Under the pieces are notes generated by a model. The model did not search any database. It saw only the letters and a program-made list of their open reading frames with translations, and was not told the DNA's origin. A program made the translations under genes and the position numbers. From contig NZ_CP121668.1 of assembly GCF_029714425.1 (NCBI RefSeq), forward strand, positions 6,655,501 to 6,719,500: 64,000 bases of DNA, in the 5' to 3' direction. Below are positions 46,289-54,768 of this stretch, in pieces (position 1 is the first letter of the stretch; the number at the start of each line of letters is the position of its first letter). Source of the DNA: Bradyrhizobium sp. CB2312. Its GTDB lineage: Bacteria; Pseudomonadota; Alphaproteobacteria; Rhizobiales; Xanthobacteraceae.

Positions 46289-46816
46289 ATGTCGGTCCCC
46301 TGCAAGCTCGAACGCAGCCTCCTCAGCCACGAAGAATATGAGGCGATCCGCCTCACGCACCATCCCGCCATCTATGACGTCGACATCGCTGAGCTTGAGG
46401 CCATGCGACCCCGCTTGCGCAAGATGCGCGACAAGGAACGAACGCTCGGCCGACAAAGGCAGCGAGAGGGGCGCGGAAAGGCCGAGGCTCGCGGAGCCAG
46501 CTTTCCGGGAACCGCTGCGCATGCATCAGAACGCAAGCAAGTCTTCGCCGCGGCGTTGAAGCGGTTGAACAACGAGCTTAGGCGTCTTCACAACCTGGCA
46601 GCTCGGACCGCGCATGTCGAAGCGGCGCGAAAGGCTCTCGCGCTGCATCGCGCCGCGAACTTCACGACCTATCCCCCAGCCGGAGCTAACGCGAACGAAG
46701 GCATGGTGCCGAAGGCAAGCACACGCCGAAGAAAGATCATTGCAGGCGCAAAGATCGGACGAGTGTCGCAGGCGACGAAAGTCGCGCAGGCGGTACGTGA
46801 CGCGCGAGCTGGATGA
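46289..46816 (+). CDS. hypothetical basic protein
   Basis: About 175 residues, cytoplasmic, very rich in Arg, Lys and Ala with predicted helices (for example HEEYEAIRLTHHPAIYDVD, then a long Arg-rich helix around MRPRLRKMRDKERTLGRQRQ, split) and a C-terminal basic tail. The start at 46289 has GGAGGG upstream; the frame is open for 39 more codons. It resembles uncharacterised Bradyrhizobium proteins I recall. No domain of known function; the charge suggests nucleic-acid binding (inference). Confidence 0.65.
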   Translation: MSVPCKLERSLLSHEEYEAIRLTHHPAIYDVDIAELEAMRPRLRKMRDKERTLGRQRQREGRGKAEARGASFPGTAAHASERKQVFAAALKRLNNELRRLHNLAARTAHVEAARKALALHRAANFTTYPPAGANANEGMVPKASTRRRKIIAGAKIGRVSQATKVAQAVRDARAG

Positions 46817-46823
46817 GCCCAAG

Positions 46824-46924
46824 GCATGATTCGGAAAAGTGCGCAGCGGTTTTCCGAAAGATCATGCTCAATGAACAACCTAAAGAGGATGACGATTCAT
46901 CCGAATCTCATCGCGCTTTAGGCC
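46824..46924. repeat. dispersed intergenic repeat, copy C
   Basis: Third copy of the element: catgattcggaaaagtgcgc, agcggttttccgaaagatca, then a degraded closing palindrome (aaagaggatgacgattcatc, ending tcatcgcgctttagg). One base is lost in the aaaag of the first hairpin. It follows directly after the basic hypothetical gene. Confidence 0.8.
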
Positions 46925-47047
46925 GACCATCTGATCCGAACGTGGTTTCCGCTTGTGATCCCGTGTCTGACCTTAGCTCAGAGCGCGAGTTCTGCTTTCT
47001 GAAGGTGACCGAGCAGGGCAATGCGGGTGGGCCAAGGCAGCCTTTGA

Positions 47048-47278
47048 TCATTGTTGGGCCGGCCGACGGCGCGGACGAACGTAGCCGCGCTTTGAGCCGT
47101 CGCTTGCAATAACGCGATGACACGGGACCGATGGGTCGTCATTCGTGCGCATGATGGCACCAACCGCGCGTGCAGCTTTCGGATTGCCGGCTTTGGCAGC
47201 GACGGCTTTGAACGTCATGGTGTTCCCCTTTGGGATCTTGCGCACGATGTCGCGGACTTTATCCGAAAACGTTTTCAT
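47048..47278 (-). CDS. short MGMT-family (alkyltransferase C-terminal domain) protein, C-terminus altered
   Basis: A 76-residue protein with the O6-alkylguanine-DNA alkyltransferase C-terminal fold: FSDKVRDIVRKIPKGNTMTF, the GNPKAARAVGAIMR DNA-binding helix and the active-site PCHRVI with its cysteine intact. Small single-domain relatives are known. After SDGSKRGY the family expects a Gly-rich turn and an ALL.EG helix; here the frame reads RPRRRPAQQ and stops, while the neighbouring frame continues RIALLGHLQKAELAL (46978-47015). A frameshift near 47050-47085 is likely, so this may be a decaying gene. Confidence 0.6.
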   Translation of the reverse strand: MKTFSDKVRDIVRKIPKGNTMTFKAVAAKAGNPKAARAVGAIMRTNDDPSVPCHRVIASDGSKRGYVRPRRRPAQQ

Positions 47279-47284
47279 GGGCCC

Positions 47285-47893
47285 TCAATGTGCCGCCAGC
47301 TTTCTGTATGCCGCGATGGCGCGCTTGAGATCGTCATATTCCTCGCAAGGAAGAAGGAGGCAGAGATTTTCCAATGCAGCCAGATGTTGCTCAGCTCTGG
47401 TGGGCTCGCCGAGCACCAGATAAGCCTCGCCAAGATGCTCGTGTGCGCTGCGGTGACGCGGATTTAGCATGAGCGCCTGCTGATAGTGTCCAATAGCCGG
47501 CCCGAGTTGGCGAAAGCGTCGATAGGAATAACCGAGGTAGTTCTGGATATCGGCATTGAGCGGGTCACGCAGGGCGGCGCGCGTGAACGATACAATGGCC
47601 CCATTCCAGTCCGCAGCGGCAAGCGCCCTCTTGCCCGCCTTGAAATCGGGATCGAGCTCCACCCACTCGGCTTCCGCCGCCACCGGTCCCATGGTGGTGC
47701 AGATCGGCCAGGCTTCGGGCGTGACTGCGGTCGTCCCTTTGCCGGTGGACCCGCTGACCAGCTGCATAATCCCCCATTCCGTCCGGTCATTCCCGTAGAC
47801 GGCGAAATAAGCGACAAGCCCACCGAGCACCGTCGCCGCAGCAATTGCCGGGATCAGCCTTGTCATTCCTACATTGACGGCGCTCTTGGGCAT
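47285..47893 (-). CDS. TPR-repeat protein with N-terminal membrane anchor
   Basis: A 202-residue protein with one hydrophobic segment (residues about 11-32) and two to three tetratricopeptide repeats from about residue 88 (DWNGAIVSFTRAALRDPLNA, AIGHYQQALMLNPRHRSAHE, GEPTRAEQHLAALE). Likely periplasmic or membrane-tethered scaffold. It lies 18 bp downstream of a second TPR gene on the same strand and is probably cotranscribed. Function unknown. Confidence 0.78.
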   Translation of the reverse strand: MPKSAVNVGMTRLIPAIAAATVLGGLVAYFAVYGNDRTEWGIMQLVSGSTGKGTTAVTPEAWPICTTMGPVAAEAEWVELDPDFKAGKRALAAADWNGAIVSFTRAALRDPLNADIQNYLGYSYRRFRQLGPAIGHYQQALMLNPRHRSAHEHLGEAYLVLGEPTRAEQHLAALENLCLLLPCEEYDDLKRAIAAYRKLAAH

Positions 47894-47911
47894 GGTCGGA
47901 CAGCCGAAGCA

Positions 47912-49510
47912 TCATTGTCGGGAAGTACCCACGGTGTCGTTCCGCAGTTGCGCTTTGGCTTCACGGATTTCCTGCCGCTCCGTATCGGCGTTCCCAGCGA
48001 GCTCTATCAGCTTGCTATAATACTCGGTTGACTTCTGACGGTCGCCGGAGCGGTCGGCAGCGCGCGCGGCGCCCCAGAACGCGCGGAAGCGATTGGGAGT
48101 TTGCTTGAGTGCGGTCTCATACTCGTTCAGTGCGGCTGTGGGCTGTCCTGTCTCCAGGAGCAATTCCGCCAACAGTTCGCGCAACGGAAAGAGGCGGTTC
48201 TCCATGGCCACGTGTTTGACACTGCCGTCTTCGCTGTCGGCGGCTGCCCTCATCAACTTGAGGGCCCGATCGTGGTCGCCTTCCTTCAGTGCCACCCACG
48301 CGGAAACCGCAAGCATCTGCTCTTCGGTGCGTTCGGCCCAGTAGGATTGGTCAGCACCCTGCAGCATCGTGCGCAACACTTTCATCTCCTCGATCTCTTT
48401 ATTGGCGCCGGCGATATCGCCGACACGCGCCATGCCGAGACCGCGCGTGAAGCGGATCAACGAATCCGCCATGGGATATTTGGTCGGCGTCATCGCCAGG
48501 TTGGCAGCGCCGGCCCAGTCGGCACGCTCCAAGACATAGCGCGCCGGCATGGCGGCCTTGGCAGTGAAATTGACGAAGTTGATCGGTCGGTCGCCGCGAT
48601 CGGCGGTGGCCAGCGACTTTTTGATCATCGCGTCGGCTTTGGCGTCTTGCGCGAGCTGCAGATGCGCATACACCGTGAAGTCCGATGCGTGATAGTAGTC
48701 GGGCTGAATCTCGAGCGCTAAGGCGTTTGAGGCGATGGATTCCTCCCAGAGCCCGACCATGGAATAGATGTGAGACGGCATGTGCCGCGCATGCGGCACC
48801 GCCGGAGCGATGCCGGCGTAGCGACGCGCTGATGCAATACCCTTTTCGGCAAGCGGAGCGAAATCGTAGGCGTGAATGAGGTAATGCGTCACACCCGGAT
48901 GTTGAGGGTTCTCTTCGAACAAGCTTTCCAGAAGTGCCGCGGATTTCAGCTGGTTGGTGTATGAGAGGTCGTTCTTCTTCGCGGAAGCTTGCAGCGTGAG
49001 AGCGTAGTACGCCTTCGCCTCGTAGTCGTCAGGATAGGTCTGCACCATGCGCTCCATCGCAGCATTGTAGGCCGTCAGACGGGCATCAACGGGAACCTTA
49101 TTGTAGTCGCGAAAATAGGCGCTCAGCGCCTCGATCCAGTCCCGCTCACGTTGAGTCTTCGCCCCGACCGACCGTGCCTTTTCAAGTGCATCCCAGGCTG
49201 CTTGTGCCTCGGCATTTGATGGCGTGGTCGCAAGCGTGTTGCCAAGGAGGTCCATCGCCACACCCCAATATGCCATGGCGCAGCCGGGATCTTGTTGCAG
49301 TATCGCTTCGAATTTCCGGCGGGCGATCAGGAACCAATATGAATGCAGCATGGCGACGCCGCGGTCGAATTCGGCTTGCACACCGGGATCGCAGGAGGTG
49401 GGGAATGTCACCTTACCGAGCTGTTGGTCTTGCTGACCAATTGCACCGCTCGTGATGGCAGCACCTAGCAGGGCTGTCGCAAAAGATATCCTTATCGAGT
49501 GAGTCCTCAT
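47912..49510 (-). CDS. secreted TPR-repeat protein
   Basis: A 532-residue protein with a signal peptide (residues about 1-25, ending SGAIG) and scattered TPR-like helical repeats along its length (FDRGVAMLHSYWFLIARRKF, MAYWGVAMDLLGNTL, YYALTLQASAKKND, RLFPLRELLAELLLETGQPT). The HARHMPSHIYSMVGLWEESI (split) region is typical of a family of uncharacterised proteobacterial TPR proteins. AGAGGAGAG precedes the ATG. First gene of a two-gene TPR unit. Confidence 0.82.
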   Translation of the reverse strand: MRTHSIRISFATALLGAAITSGAIGQQDQQLGKVTFPTSCDPGVQAEFDRGVAMLHSYWFLIARRKFEAILQQDPGCAMAYWGVAMDLLGNTLATTPSNAEAQAAWDALEKARSVGAKTQRERDWIEALSAYFRDYNKVPVDARLTAYNAAMERMVQTYPDDYEAKAYYALTLQASAKKNDLSYTNQLKSAALLESLFEENPQHPGVTHYLIHAYDFAPLAEKGIASARRYAGIAPAVPHARHMPSHIYSMVGLWEESIASNALALEIQPDYYHASDFTVYAHLQLAQDAKADAMIKKSLATADRGDRPINFVNFTAKAAMPARYVLERADWAGAANLAMTPTKYPMADSLIRFTRGLGMARVGDIAGANKEIEEMKVLRTMLQGADQSYWAERTEEQMLAVSAWVALKEGDHDRALKLMRAAADSEDGSVKHVAMENRLFPLRELLAELLLETGQPTAALNEYETALKQTPNRFRAFWGAARAADRSGDRQKSTEYYSKLIELAGNADTERQEIREAKAQLRNDTVGTSRQ

Positions 49511-49947
49511 CTAACTCTCCTCTCCAGAATGCACGCGGTGACGCGCGTGACCTGCCGCGTGCAAAGTTGCGACAAAGACCAAGCCCAGGGAGGCGTATTG
49601 CTGAATTGGTTGAACTCGATCGGAGCTTACTACACGCGCCACCTCCTTAATAGGACAGCGAAATTTCCGTTATTGGCCCGAAGCTGTCCCCGCTGAGCGC
49701 CGAGCAAGGGTCCGCTTTCAAGGCGAGAACGGACGATTGTTGCCGTCGCCAGGGTTGTCCGCCTTTGACCCCATTGCAGACTTCGCGGACCGCAGTCAGC
49801 AAGTCCAATAATCGTTAACTCAAGCCCCCTTATGAGCCGCCTATCCACTTCCTCATATGAAGCCTAGACACGATTGAGCAAGCTGCAATCTTAAGCTTAA
49901 TATGCGTCCGCTTGCCCGTTTCGAACGTTGCAGGTGGGAGATAGCTG

Positions 49948-50466
49948 ATGGGTGACGAGACAGCTGAACCGGCAAGAAAACCGCTGTTTGGGCCACTGGC
50001 GGCGTTACTAAAAAAGGACAGGCCTGTTTCTAACTGGGCCCAAATAGCCTCGGCGTGCTTCGCTGGCGCAAGTTTTGCCCTCGCACTTGGCGCGCTTGGT
50101 GCAGTCCTTTATCAGGTTACGTTGATAAAAAATAACGCCGCTATAGCGTCGGCTCGACAGGTCTTCATGGAGTATTCCAAAGCGGGAATTAAGTATCCGA
50201 TGTTTGCGGACCCAGATTACAAAAAACTAAAAGCTGGAGATGCGACAGAGTTTGCTCGCTATAAGCTCTTTGTGACTCTCATGCTCTGGGCATACGACGA
50301 GATGCTGCTCGTATATGATGATCCAGAGTGGAGAAGGAGCTTCGAGAATGACATTGATGGTCACCGTGAGTATATCTGCGCGGAGACTAAGCCAGGTGAT
50401 TTTTTGGCTCTATCGAGACAGATGCGAAAGCGATTGACTGAAGTACGCTCGCAGTGTCGCCCCTAA
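49948..50466 (+). CDS. single-pass membrane protein of unknown function
   Basis: A 172-residue protein: basic N-terminal tail, one strong membrane helix (residues about 32-57, GASFALALGALGAVLYQV), then a helical cytoplasmic or periplasmic domain (SARQVFMEYSKAG, FARYKLFVTLMLWAYDEMLL). I do not recognise the family; the layout resembles DUF4760-like proteins. GGTGGGAG lies eight bases before the ATG. Base composition is more AT-rich than in the cob locus. The 437 bases before it hold no convincing gene and contain a distinctly AT-rich stretch near 49860-49920. Confidence 0.7.
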   Translation: MGDETAEPARKPLFGPLAALLKKDRPVSNWAQIASACFAGASFALALGALGAVLYQVTLIKNNAAIASARQVFMEYSKAGIKYPMFADPDYKKLKAGDATEFARYKLFVTLMLWAYDEMLLVYDDPEWRRSFENDIDGHREYICAETKPGDFLALSRQMRKRLTEVRSQCRP

Positions 50467-51050
50467 GGAAAACTGCCTTCAGCTTCCATCACTTTTACAG
50501 GGCTTTGGAGTGACGAGACAAACTTTGGGTGTCTCGCGATTTGTAAGGTGTGCTGGCGGCGATTGCTTGGTTTATTTCGGCCCGTATAAAAGCACCGAAC
50601 TTCCAAGGCCTCGCCACCCTTCGTTGATAACGGCTCAGGCACCGCCCCTGTAAACCGTTATCTGAAGGATTTTGGATGACGAAAAGAAATAGACAGTGGC
50701 GGGCGCGTATAGATGATCCCATTCCCGAACAGCATCGCCCGGGACCGGCCTTCCAGCGATGGAGCGAAAGCTGGCAAGGTCGGCCCTCATTTCCGGTACT
50801 GGGCCCTTTGCCGTCATCGAGCAATGTCCGGCTCAGGTCGGCGGTATGGAGAAAAGCCGACGTTGGTACCGTCCGTGCTAAAGCCACGTCAGTGTGGGAC
50901 GCAGACCTGCATGTGGCCGGTCGTGGTGTCGGGCTACTTGCGGCTCAGGCGCTGGCCTCTCTCGTGGAGGCGTGTACGCGTGATGCGTTGCCGCGCGGGC
51001 GCGTTTGGCGCGGCTTCGCGTGCCCATTGCTGGCACATCTTCAGCCCGAT
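50467..51050. other. 584-base gap without a convincing gene
   Basis: Several frames are open here on both strands, but none shows a family motif, a good ribosome binding site or plausible protein composition (Arg/Ser/Pro-rich and mutually overlapping). It may hold degenerate repeat or gene debris in the accessory segment. Confidence 0.5.
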
Positions 51051-51260
51051 CTATTGAACCCTATGACCGATGATCACCGAAAAGGCTCCAATGGCGCCGC
51101 CAACGATAATTTTTATCAAGTCCATGAATACCGGAATAGCAGCGCTTAGCTGCGGAGTCGCGGTCGGTGCGTAAACTGAAAAGATGACGGTAAAGACGTA
51201 GAGGGCGAGTATCGGCAATAAGATACCCAGATACAGTCCAATAACTCTTTTAATGGGCAC
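51051..51260 (-). CDS. small two-helix membrane protein
   Basis: A 69-residue protein made almost entirely of two membrane helices (LYLGILLPILALYVFTVIFS and, after a short Pro/Thr/Ser loop, FMDLIKIIVGGAIGAFSVII, each within 20 residues). It starts with GTG after a strong GGGAGG site six bases upstream. I do not recognise the family; size and topology resemble small holin-like or phage/accessory membrane proteins, without further evidence. It points away from the secreted pair that follows. Confidence 0.6.
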   Translation of the reverse strand: MPIKRVIGLYLGILLPILALYVFTVIFSVYAPTATPQLSAAIPVFMDLIKIIVGGAIGAFSVIIGHRVQ

Positions 51261-51345
51261 GCGCGGCCTCCCATTGCAATTGCAACCTTTGCTGGTAGGC
51301 TAGCTCAGCTTGATATTTCGCGCCAGCCTGCGGGAGCGCCAAGCC

Positions 51346-51654
51346 ATGACCCGTTTTGCCACCGGAATCATCGAAATATTCTTCAGCACGCTTATGATTT
51401 CCGCCGCGCTCGCGGAGCCGACGGAGGAGCAGGGGCTTCGCCGCTCGTATGCTGCCCGCGATCTCTGCGTTGGGCCGATTGCCAGGTTTGCCAACACCCC
51501 TGATCCTGAATCAGCCGTGAGCTACGACCAGGGCAAATTCAAGATCATAAGGTCGAAGGAAGGCATAACCGTGCTGGAAGATAACGTCCAGATCGCGCAA
51601 TTTCCCAAGTTCGACTACAGCAAATACACTGAGTGCCTGGAGAAATTTAAATAG
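51346..51654 (+). CDS. small secreted protein, paralogue of the next gene's N-terminus
   Basis: A 102-residue protein with a signal peptide (about 1-23, ending AALAEP). The mature part contains YAARDLCVGPIARFANT, a Gly-Lys-Phe turn, ITVLEDNVQIAQFP and YTECLEKF. The same pattern (ARD-L/V-CVGP-I/L-ARFAN, then TV.E....., then Y..C.E.F) occurs at the start of the following gene, two bases away. Two conserved cysteines could pair. Family unknown; the pair looks like a tandem duplication in which the second copy gained a C-terminal domain. Confidence 0.7.
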   Translation: MTRFATGIIEIFFSTLMISAALAEPTEEQGLRRSYAARDLCVGPIARFANTPDPESAVSYDQGKFKIIRSKEGITVLEDNVQIAQFPKFDYSKYTECLEKFK

Positions 51655-51656
51655 CC

Positions 51657-52655
51657 GTGAAATTGCTCCGCCTTTTTGTCATCGGCTCGGCACTTATCGC
51701 GAGTGCAGAAGCGGGGGCCCAGAGTTCTTCCTCTGACGAACGACGCGCCCTCATTGCGAGAGACGTATGCGTTGGACCGCTCGCCAGGTTTGCGAACGCG
51801 GATAGCGGAAATATTTCCTTTCAGGATGGACGATTCAGAGTTGAGCGAGCAGGCTCCTCCGTCACTGTTTTTGAGAACTCGCTTCGAGTTACCGAGCTGC
51901 CCGGATTCACCTTTACTTCCTACGATAATTGCGTTGAACGCTTCCTCTCGGGTGCGGAGAGAACGCGTAAGGCGGAGGACTCGAAGCGGCAGAACGATGC
52001 ATTCCTTGCAGGCTATGAACTCGGTGAAATCCTCAGCGTCGGAATCTGCCTCCGTTCGGCAGCGATGGGAGGATTCTATTTCGGAGACAGCCAGAGTGGT
52101 AACATTCCTTACCAGGAGGAGCAGCTACGAAAGCTTCTCCTGTCGACAGGCAAGAGCATCGCTCGAAGAATGCGACGGCTCAATAATCAGGCGCCCCAAT
52201 TGGATCTGGAAGGCGGTCTCAGTTTCTATCATTTTGTGCGCGATAGGCCCGTCCCTTATTTCGAAGTGCGTGACGCGCAAGACTATGCTGACCAGCTCAC
52301 CGACGCTGCCTCCGCTTCGGCTGACGATGAGGATCACGTAAAGCTTGGCCTGATTGTGGGACGAATGAATAAGACGTTTCAGTTCTCAGGCGGTATTTCG
52401 GCGTTATATCAGGCGCTTCGGGGAGGCTTCGACGCTCGTTCAGCGAGAGCAGATCAGTTTTTGCCGCCCACATTGGACTGCTTGGCAAATACGTATTCGC
52501 AAGATGCTCCCAGGCTGAGGCAGGCCCTCGCCGCGGTTGGAATTCAAAACGTTAAGCCTCCTCCCTTGATGATTGCTACGAGCCAAGAGGTCGTGGAGCG
52601 CTTCAATAACGATGTGACCGGCGTTGTAAGGCAATACATTGCACAGCGCCGCTAG
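51657..52655 (+). CDS. secreted protein of unknown function with duplicated N-terminal domain
   Basis: A 332-residue protein starting with GTG. Signal peptide about 1-21 (ending AGAQS); residues about 27-100 repeat the domain of the preceding gene (ALIARDVCVGPLARFAN, SSVTVFENSLRVTELP, YDNCVERFL). Residues about 105-330 form a second, helical region (GYELGEILSVGICLRSAAMG, MIATSQEVVERFNNDVTGVV) with no recognised family. It is two bases after the small paralogue, so they are cotranscribed, and 85 bp before the TIR gene on the same strand. Confidence 0.72.
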   Translation: MKLLRLFVIGSALIASAEAGAQSSSSDERRALIARDVCVGPLARFANADSGNISFQDGRFRVERAGSSVTVFENSLRVTELPGFTFTSYDNCVERFLSGAERTRKAEDSKRQNDAFLAGYELGEILSVGICLRSAAMGGFYFGDSQSGNIPYQEEQLRKLLLSTGKSIARRMRRLNNQAPQLDLEGGLSFYHFVRDRPVPYFEVRDAQDYADQLTDAASASADDEDHVKLGLIVGRMNKTFQFSGGISALYQALRGGFDARSARADQFLPPTLDCLANTYSQDAPRLRQALAAVGIQNVKPPPLMIATSQEVVERFNNDVTGVVRQYIAQRR

Positions 52656-52740
52656 CGCGGGATGAAGGCCTGCATTGACTGTTGTATGGTGAAGGTTTCG
52701 GCTTTTTCAATCTTCTCGGGCAGAAGGCTTGGGGGAGGCT

Positions 52741-54168
52741 ATGCGATTCTTGAAGAGTGTACACAGACATATCTCCGCATTCATTTCGCATAGCGCAGCA
52801 AATAATGACGAAGCTCAGCGTTATGGGAAAGTTCTGAAGGATGGAGGCTTCTCCGTCTTTCAATATGGCGACGGTCTACGTCCCGGCGATCCGATAGGAA
52901 GCGTGTTGCGGGAGAAGATCTCGAAGTGCCATTTCTTCATGTTGGTAATCAGCGAACATTCGCTAAATTCGCAGTGGGTTCAGCGCGAGCTTGGCCTTGC
53001 CCTGTCGTTGCAGAAGGAGCGCCACAACTACAGGCCTATCATTATTCCGATTTATGCGAAGGAGGCGACTTGGCGAAGAACCGGCGAGCGACCAAAGCAG
53101 TTTCCGGTGCTGGACTTCGAGTCCGGCAAGATGGTTGGTCAGTTCGATTTGACCGTGCGAGGATGGGACAAATATTCAAGCCCTTCGGCTGACTCCGATA
53201 AGAACTTGATTTCGTTTCTCAAACCGAACTTCATCGTTTCAAGGTCGGATTTCGACAGCTCCGCAGCCTTCTTTGATACGGGCGTGTTCAAGCTGTACAA
53301 GGACCTGTTTCCACCAGTCGAGCGTGATGACGAGCAAGACATCATGCGTTGGGTGCTGACCGGAGATGTTGGCCAGAAGCGAACCTTTGTTATCTCAGAA
53401 GGAAATGAGATTTCCTACACACTCGATTCTCGCTATTTTATCCTAAAACTGGCCGGTAGCGCGATTGGGCTCGGATTCTTCACATATGACTATGCCCATG
53501 ACCTGATCTACGGAAACTACATCGGCGTCCAGGAGTGCTGGCGTGGCGGCGACATCGCGCGGGCTTTTTTCTTGGAGATCATGAAATTTCTCGAAGAGCT
53601 GTTTCCGCAATATCAAGGCATGGTTTTCGAGGTCGAGAAATTCGACCACCGGCGGGTAGAGCAGATCATTGCGGGCCTGGAGAAGTCTAGACCAAGACCA
53701 GACCACATTAAGGATCCGAAGGATCTCAATGAAATCCGCAGATTTCTGCGAGTCACCTGGTATCACAGCTTGAATTGTTTCTTCTTCTTCGACCAACTCG
53801 CCAAGGAGCCGTTGTTGTGCAGGTCTCCATGCATCGATCCGTCATTGTCACGCGAGGAATGGTCGAGGGAAGAAGAGGACTACTGGATCATGTGGTACCG
53901 GCCGATGCACTCACGTGTGAACTTTTCCAATGCGAAGGAGCTTTGGTCCAAGGCCGTCAAGAGCATCTATATCGAGATCCTCGCGAAGTCCCTCTGCGAT
54001 TCCTCTCCGCAATGCGCTCAGCAATATTGGGATTACGTCAACGCCATCACGCATAAAACGTTGAAGGATGTCGAACTCAACGATGTCTGCTTCAGCAAGT
54101 TCCTGGATCGCCACAGTAGCCCGCTTCTCGCGCGATGGATGGCGCTCGAAATCGACGTCCCGATTTAG
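52741..54168 (+). CDS. TIR-domain protein fused to a GNAT-like domain
   Basis: A 475-residue cytoplasmic protein. Residues about 9-130 form a TIR domain: SAFISHSAANNDEAQRYGKV (strand A/helix), GDGLRPGDPIGS (BB loop) and LVISEHSLNSQWVQRELGLA, where Glu83 matches the NAD-cleaving glutamate of bacterial TIR enzymes. Residues about 178-310 look like a GNAT acetyltransferase: YKDLFPPVERDDEQDI, FFTYDYAHDLIYGNYIGVQE (strands 4-5) and CWRGGDIARAFFLEI in place of the acetyl-CoA pyrophosphate loop. The last 165 residues are unassigned. Bacterial TIR proteins often act in phage defence or toxicity by consuming NAD. The ATG at 52741 is preceded closely by GGGAGG; a TTG at 52729 is possible. AT-richer than neighbours. 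Confidence 0.8.
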   Translation: MRFLKSVHRHISAFISHSAANNDEAQRYGKVLKDGGFSVFQYGDGLRPGDPIGSVLREKISKCHFFMLVISEHSLNSQWVQRELGLALSLQKERHNYRPIIIPIYAKEATWRRTGERPKQFPVLDFESGKMVGQFDLTVRGWDKYSSPSADSDKNLISFLKPNFIVSRSDFDSSAAFFDTGVFKLYKDLFPPVERDDEQDIMRWVLTGDVGQKRTFVISEGNEISYTLDSRYFILKLAGSAIGLGFFTYDYAHDLIYGNYIGVQECWRGGDIARAFFLEIMKFLEELFPQYQGMVFEVEKFDHRRVEQIIAGLEKSRPRPDHIKDPKDLNEIRRFLRVTWYHSLNCFFFFDQLAKEPLLCRSPCIDPSLSREEWSREEEDYWIMWYRPMHSRVNFSNAKELWSKAVKSIYIEILAKSLCDSSPQCAQQYWDYVNAITHKTLKDVELNDVCFSKFLDRHSSPLLARWMALEIDVPI

Positions 54169-54540
54169 CGCGATTGGCGGGCTTCCTTCAAAGTCGTGGT
54201 TTGGTTGTCCAATGAAACCCATCGTGCGCCGCGGCGCGGCGGGTTCGTTACTCCCTGTCTAGGCGCTCGCGGATTTCGTAGAGGCGTTCCCTGGTTATCC
54301 TTCCGCCGCGCGTGTAGCGTAGGAGTTGCGTTGAGAGTGTTAGGGGCGGCGGATCAAAGCCGGTCGGCCTTACCGAATGGCCGAAAGACATCCGTCGGTT
54401 ACAGCCGACTTTTGCAACAAAATCGGCCCAGAGGCGAAGTCGCCGCACGCCCCGTTTTTCGTCGCTGCTCGAGGTGAAGCGGACACCGGCAAGCCCTGCG
54501 TTTGACATGAGTCCACATGGCCAGCCTCAGCGCGTCGGCC
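54169..54540. other. 372-base gap with degenerate sequence
   Basis: No gene is supported. The stretch around 54400-54440 (cagccgacttttgcaacaaa and flanks) resembles degenerate intergenic sequence common in Bradyrhizobium. It marks the right border of the accessory segment. Confidence 0.45.
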
Positions 54541-54768
54541 CGCCTCCTCCTCGCGGCCAAAACGCTCCACGAGAAAATCGATGAACAGCCGGACCTTCAC
54601 CGACAAATGCCGTGTCGGCGGATAGACCGCGTAGAGTCCAAGCGGCGGCGCTGAATAGTCGTCCAGCACCGTGCGCAGCTCACCCTTCTTCAACGCATCG
54701 GCGGCGATGAATTCGGGCAGCAGCGCGAGCCCCCTGCCCTTGATCGCGACGTCGCGCACCAGCTCGGC
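54541..54768 (-). pseudogene. C-terminal fragment of a LysR regulator
   Basis: About 76 codons (AELVRDVAIKGRGLALLPEF, AADALKKGELRTVLDDY, PTRHLSVKVRLFIDFLVERF and REEEA) that match closely the C-terminus of the intact LysR gene at 55912-56823 at both protein and DNA level. The DNA-binding and most of the inducer domain are absent; the break falls at the junction with a histidine kinase fragment. Past the homologous part the frame runs on into unrelated sequence. Confidence 0.85.

Noticed and set aside
50676..51149. 157-codon plus-strand open frame
   Set aside because: No ribosome binding site, overlaps the small membrane gene on the other strand, and composition is not protein-like.
54248..54508. 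86-codon minus-strand open frame beside the TIR gene
   Set aside because: No motif; lies in degenerate intergenic sequence next to the LysR/kinase scar.
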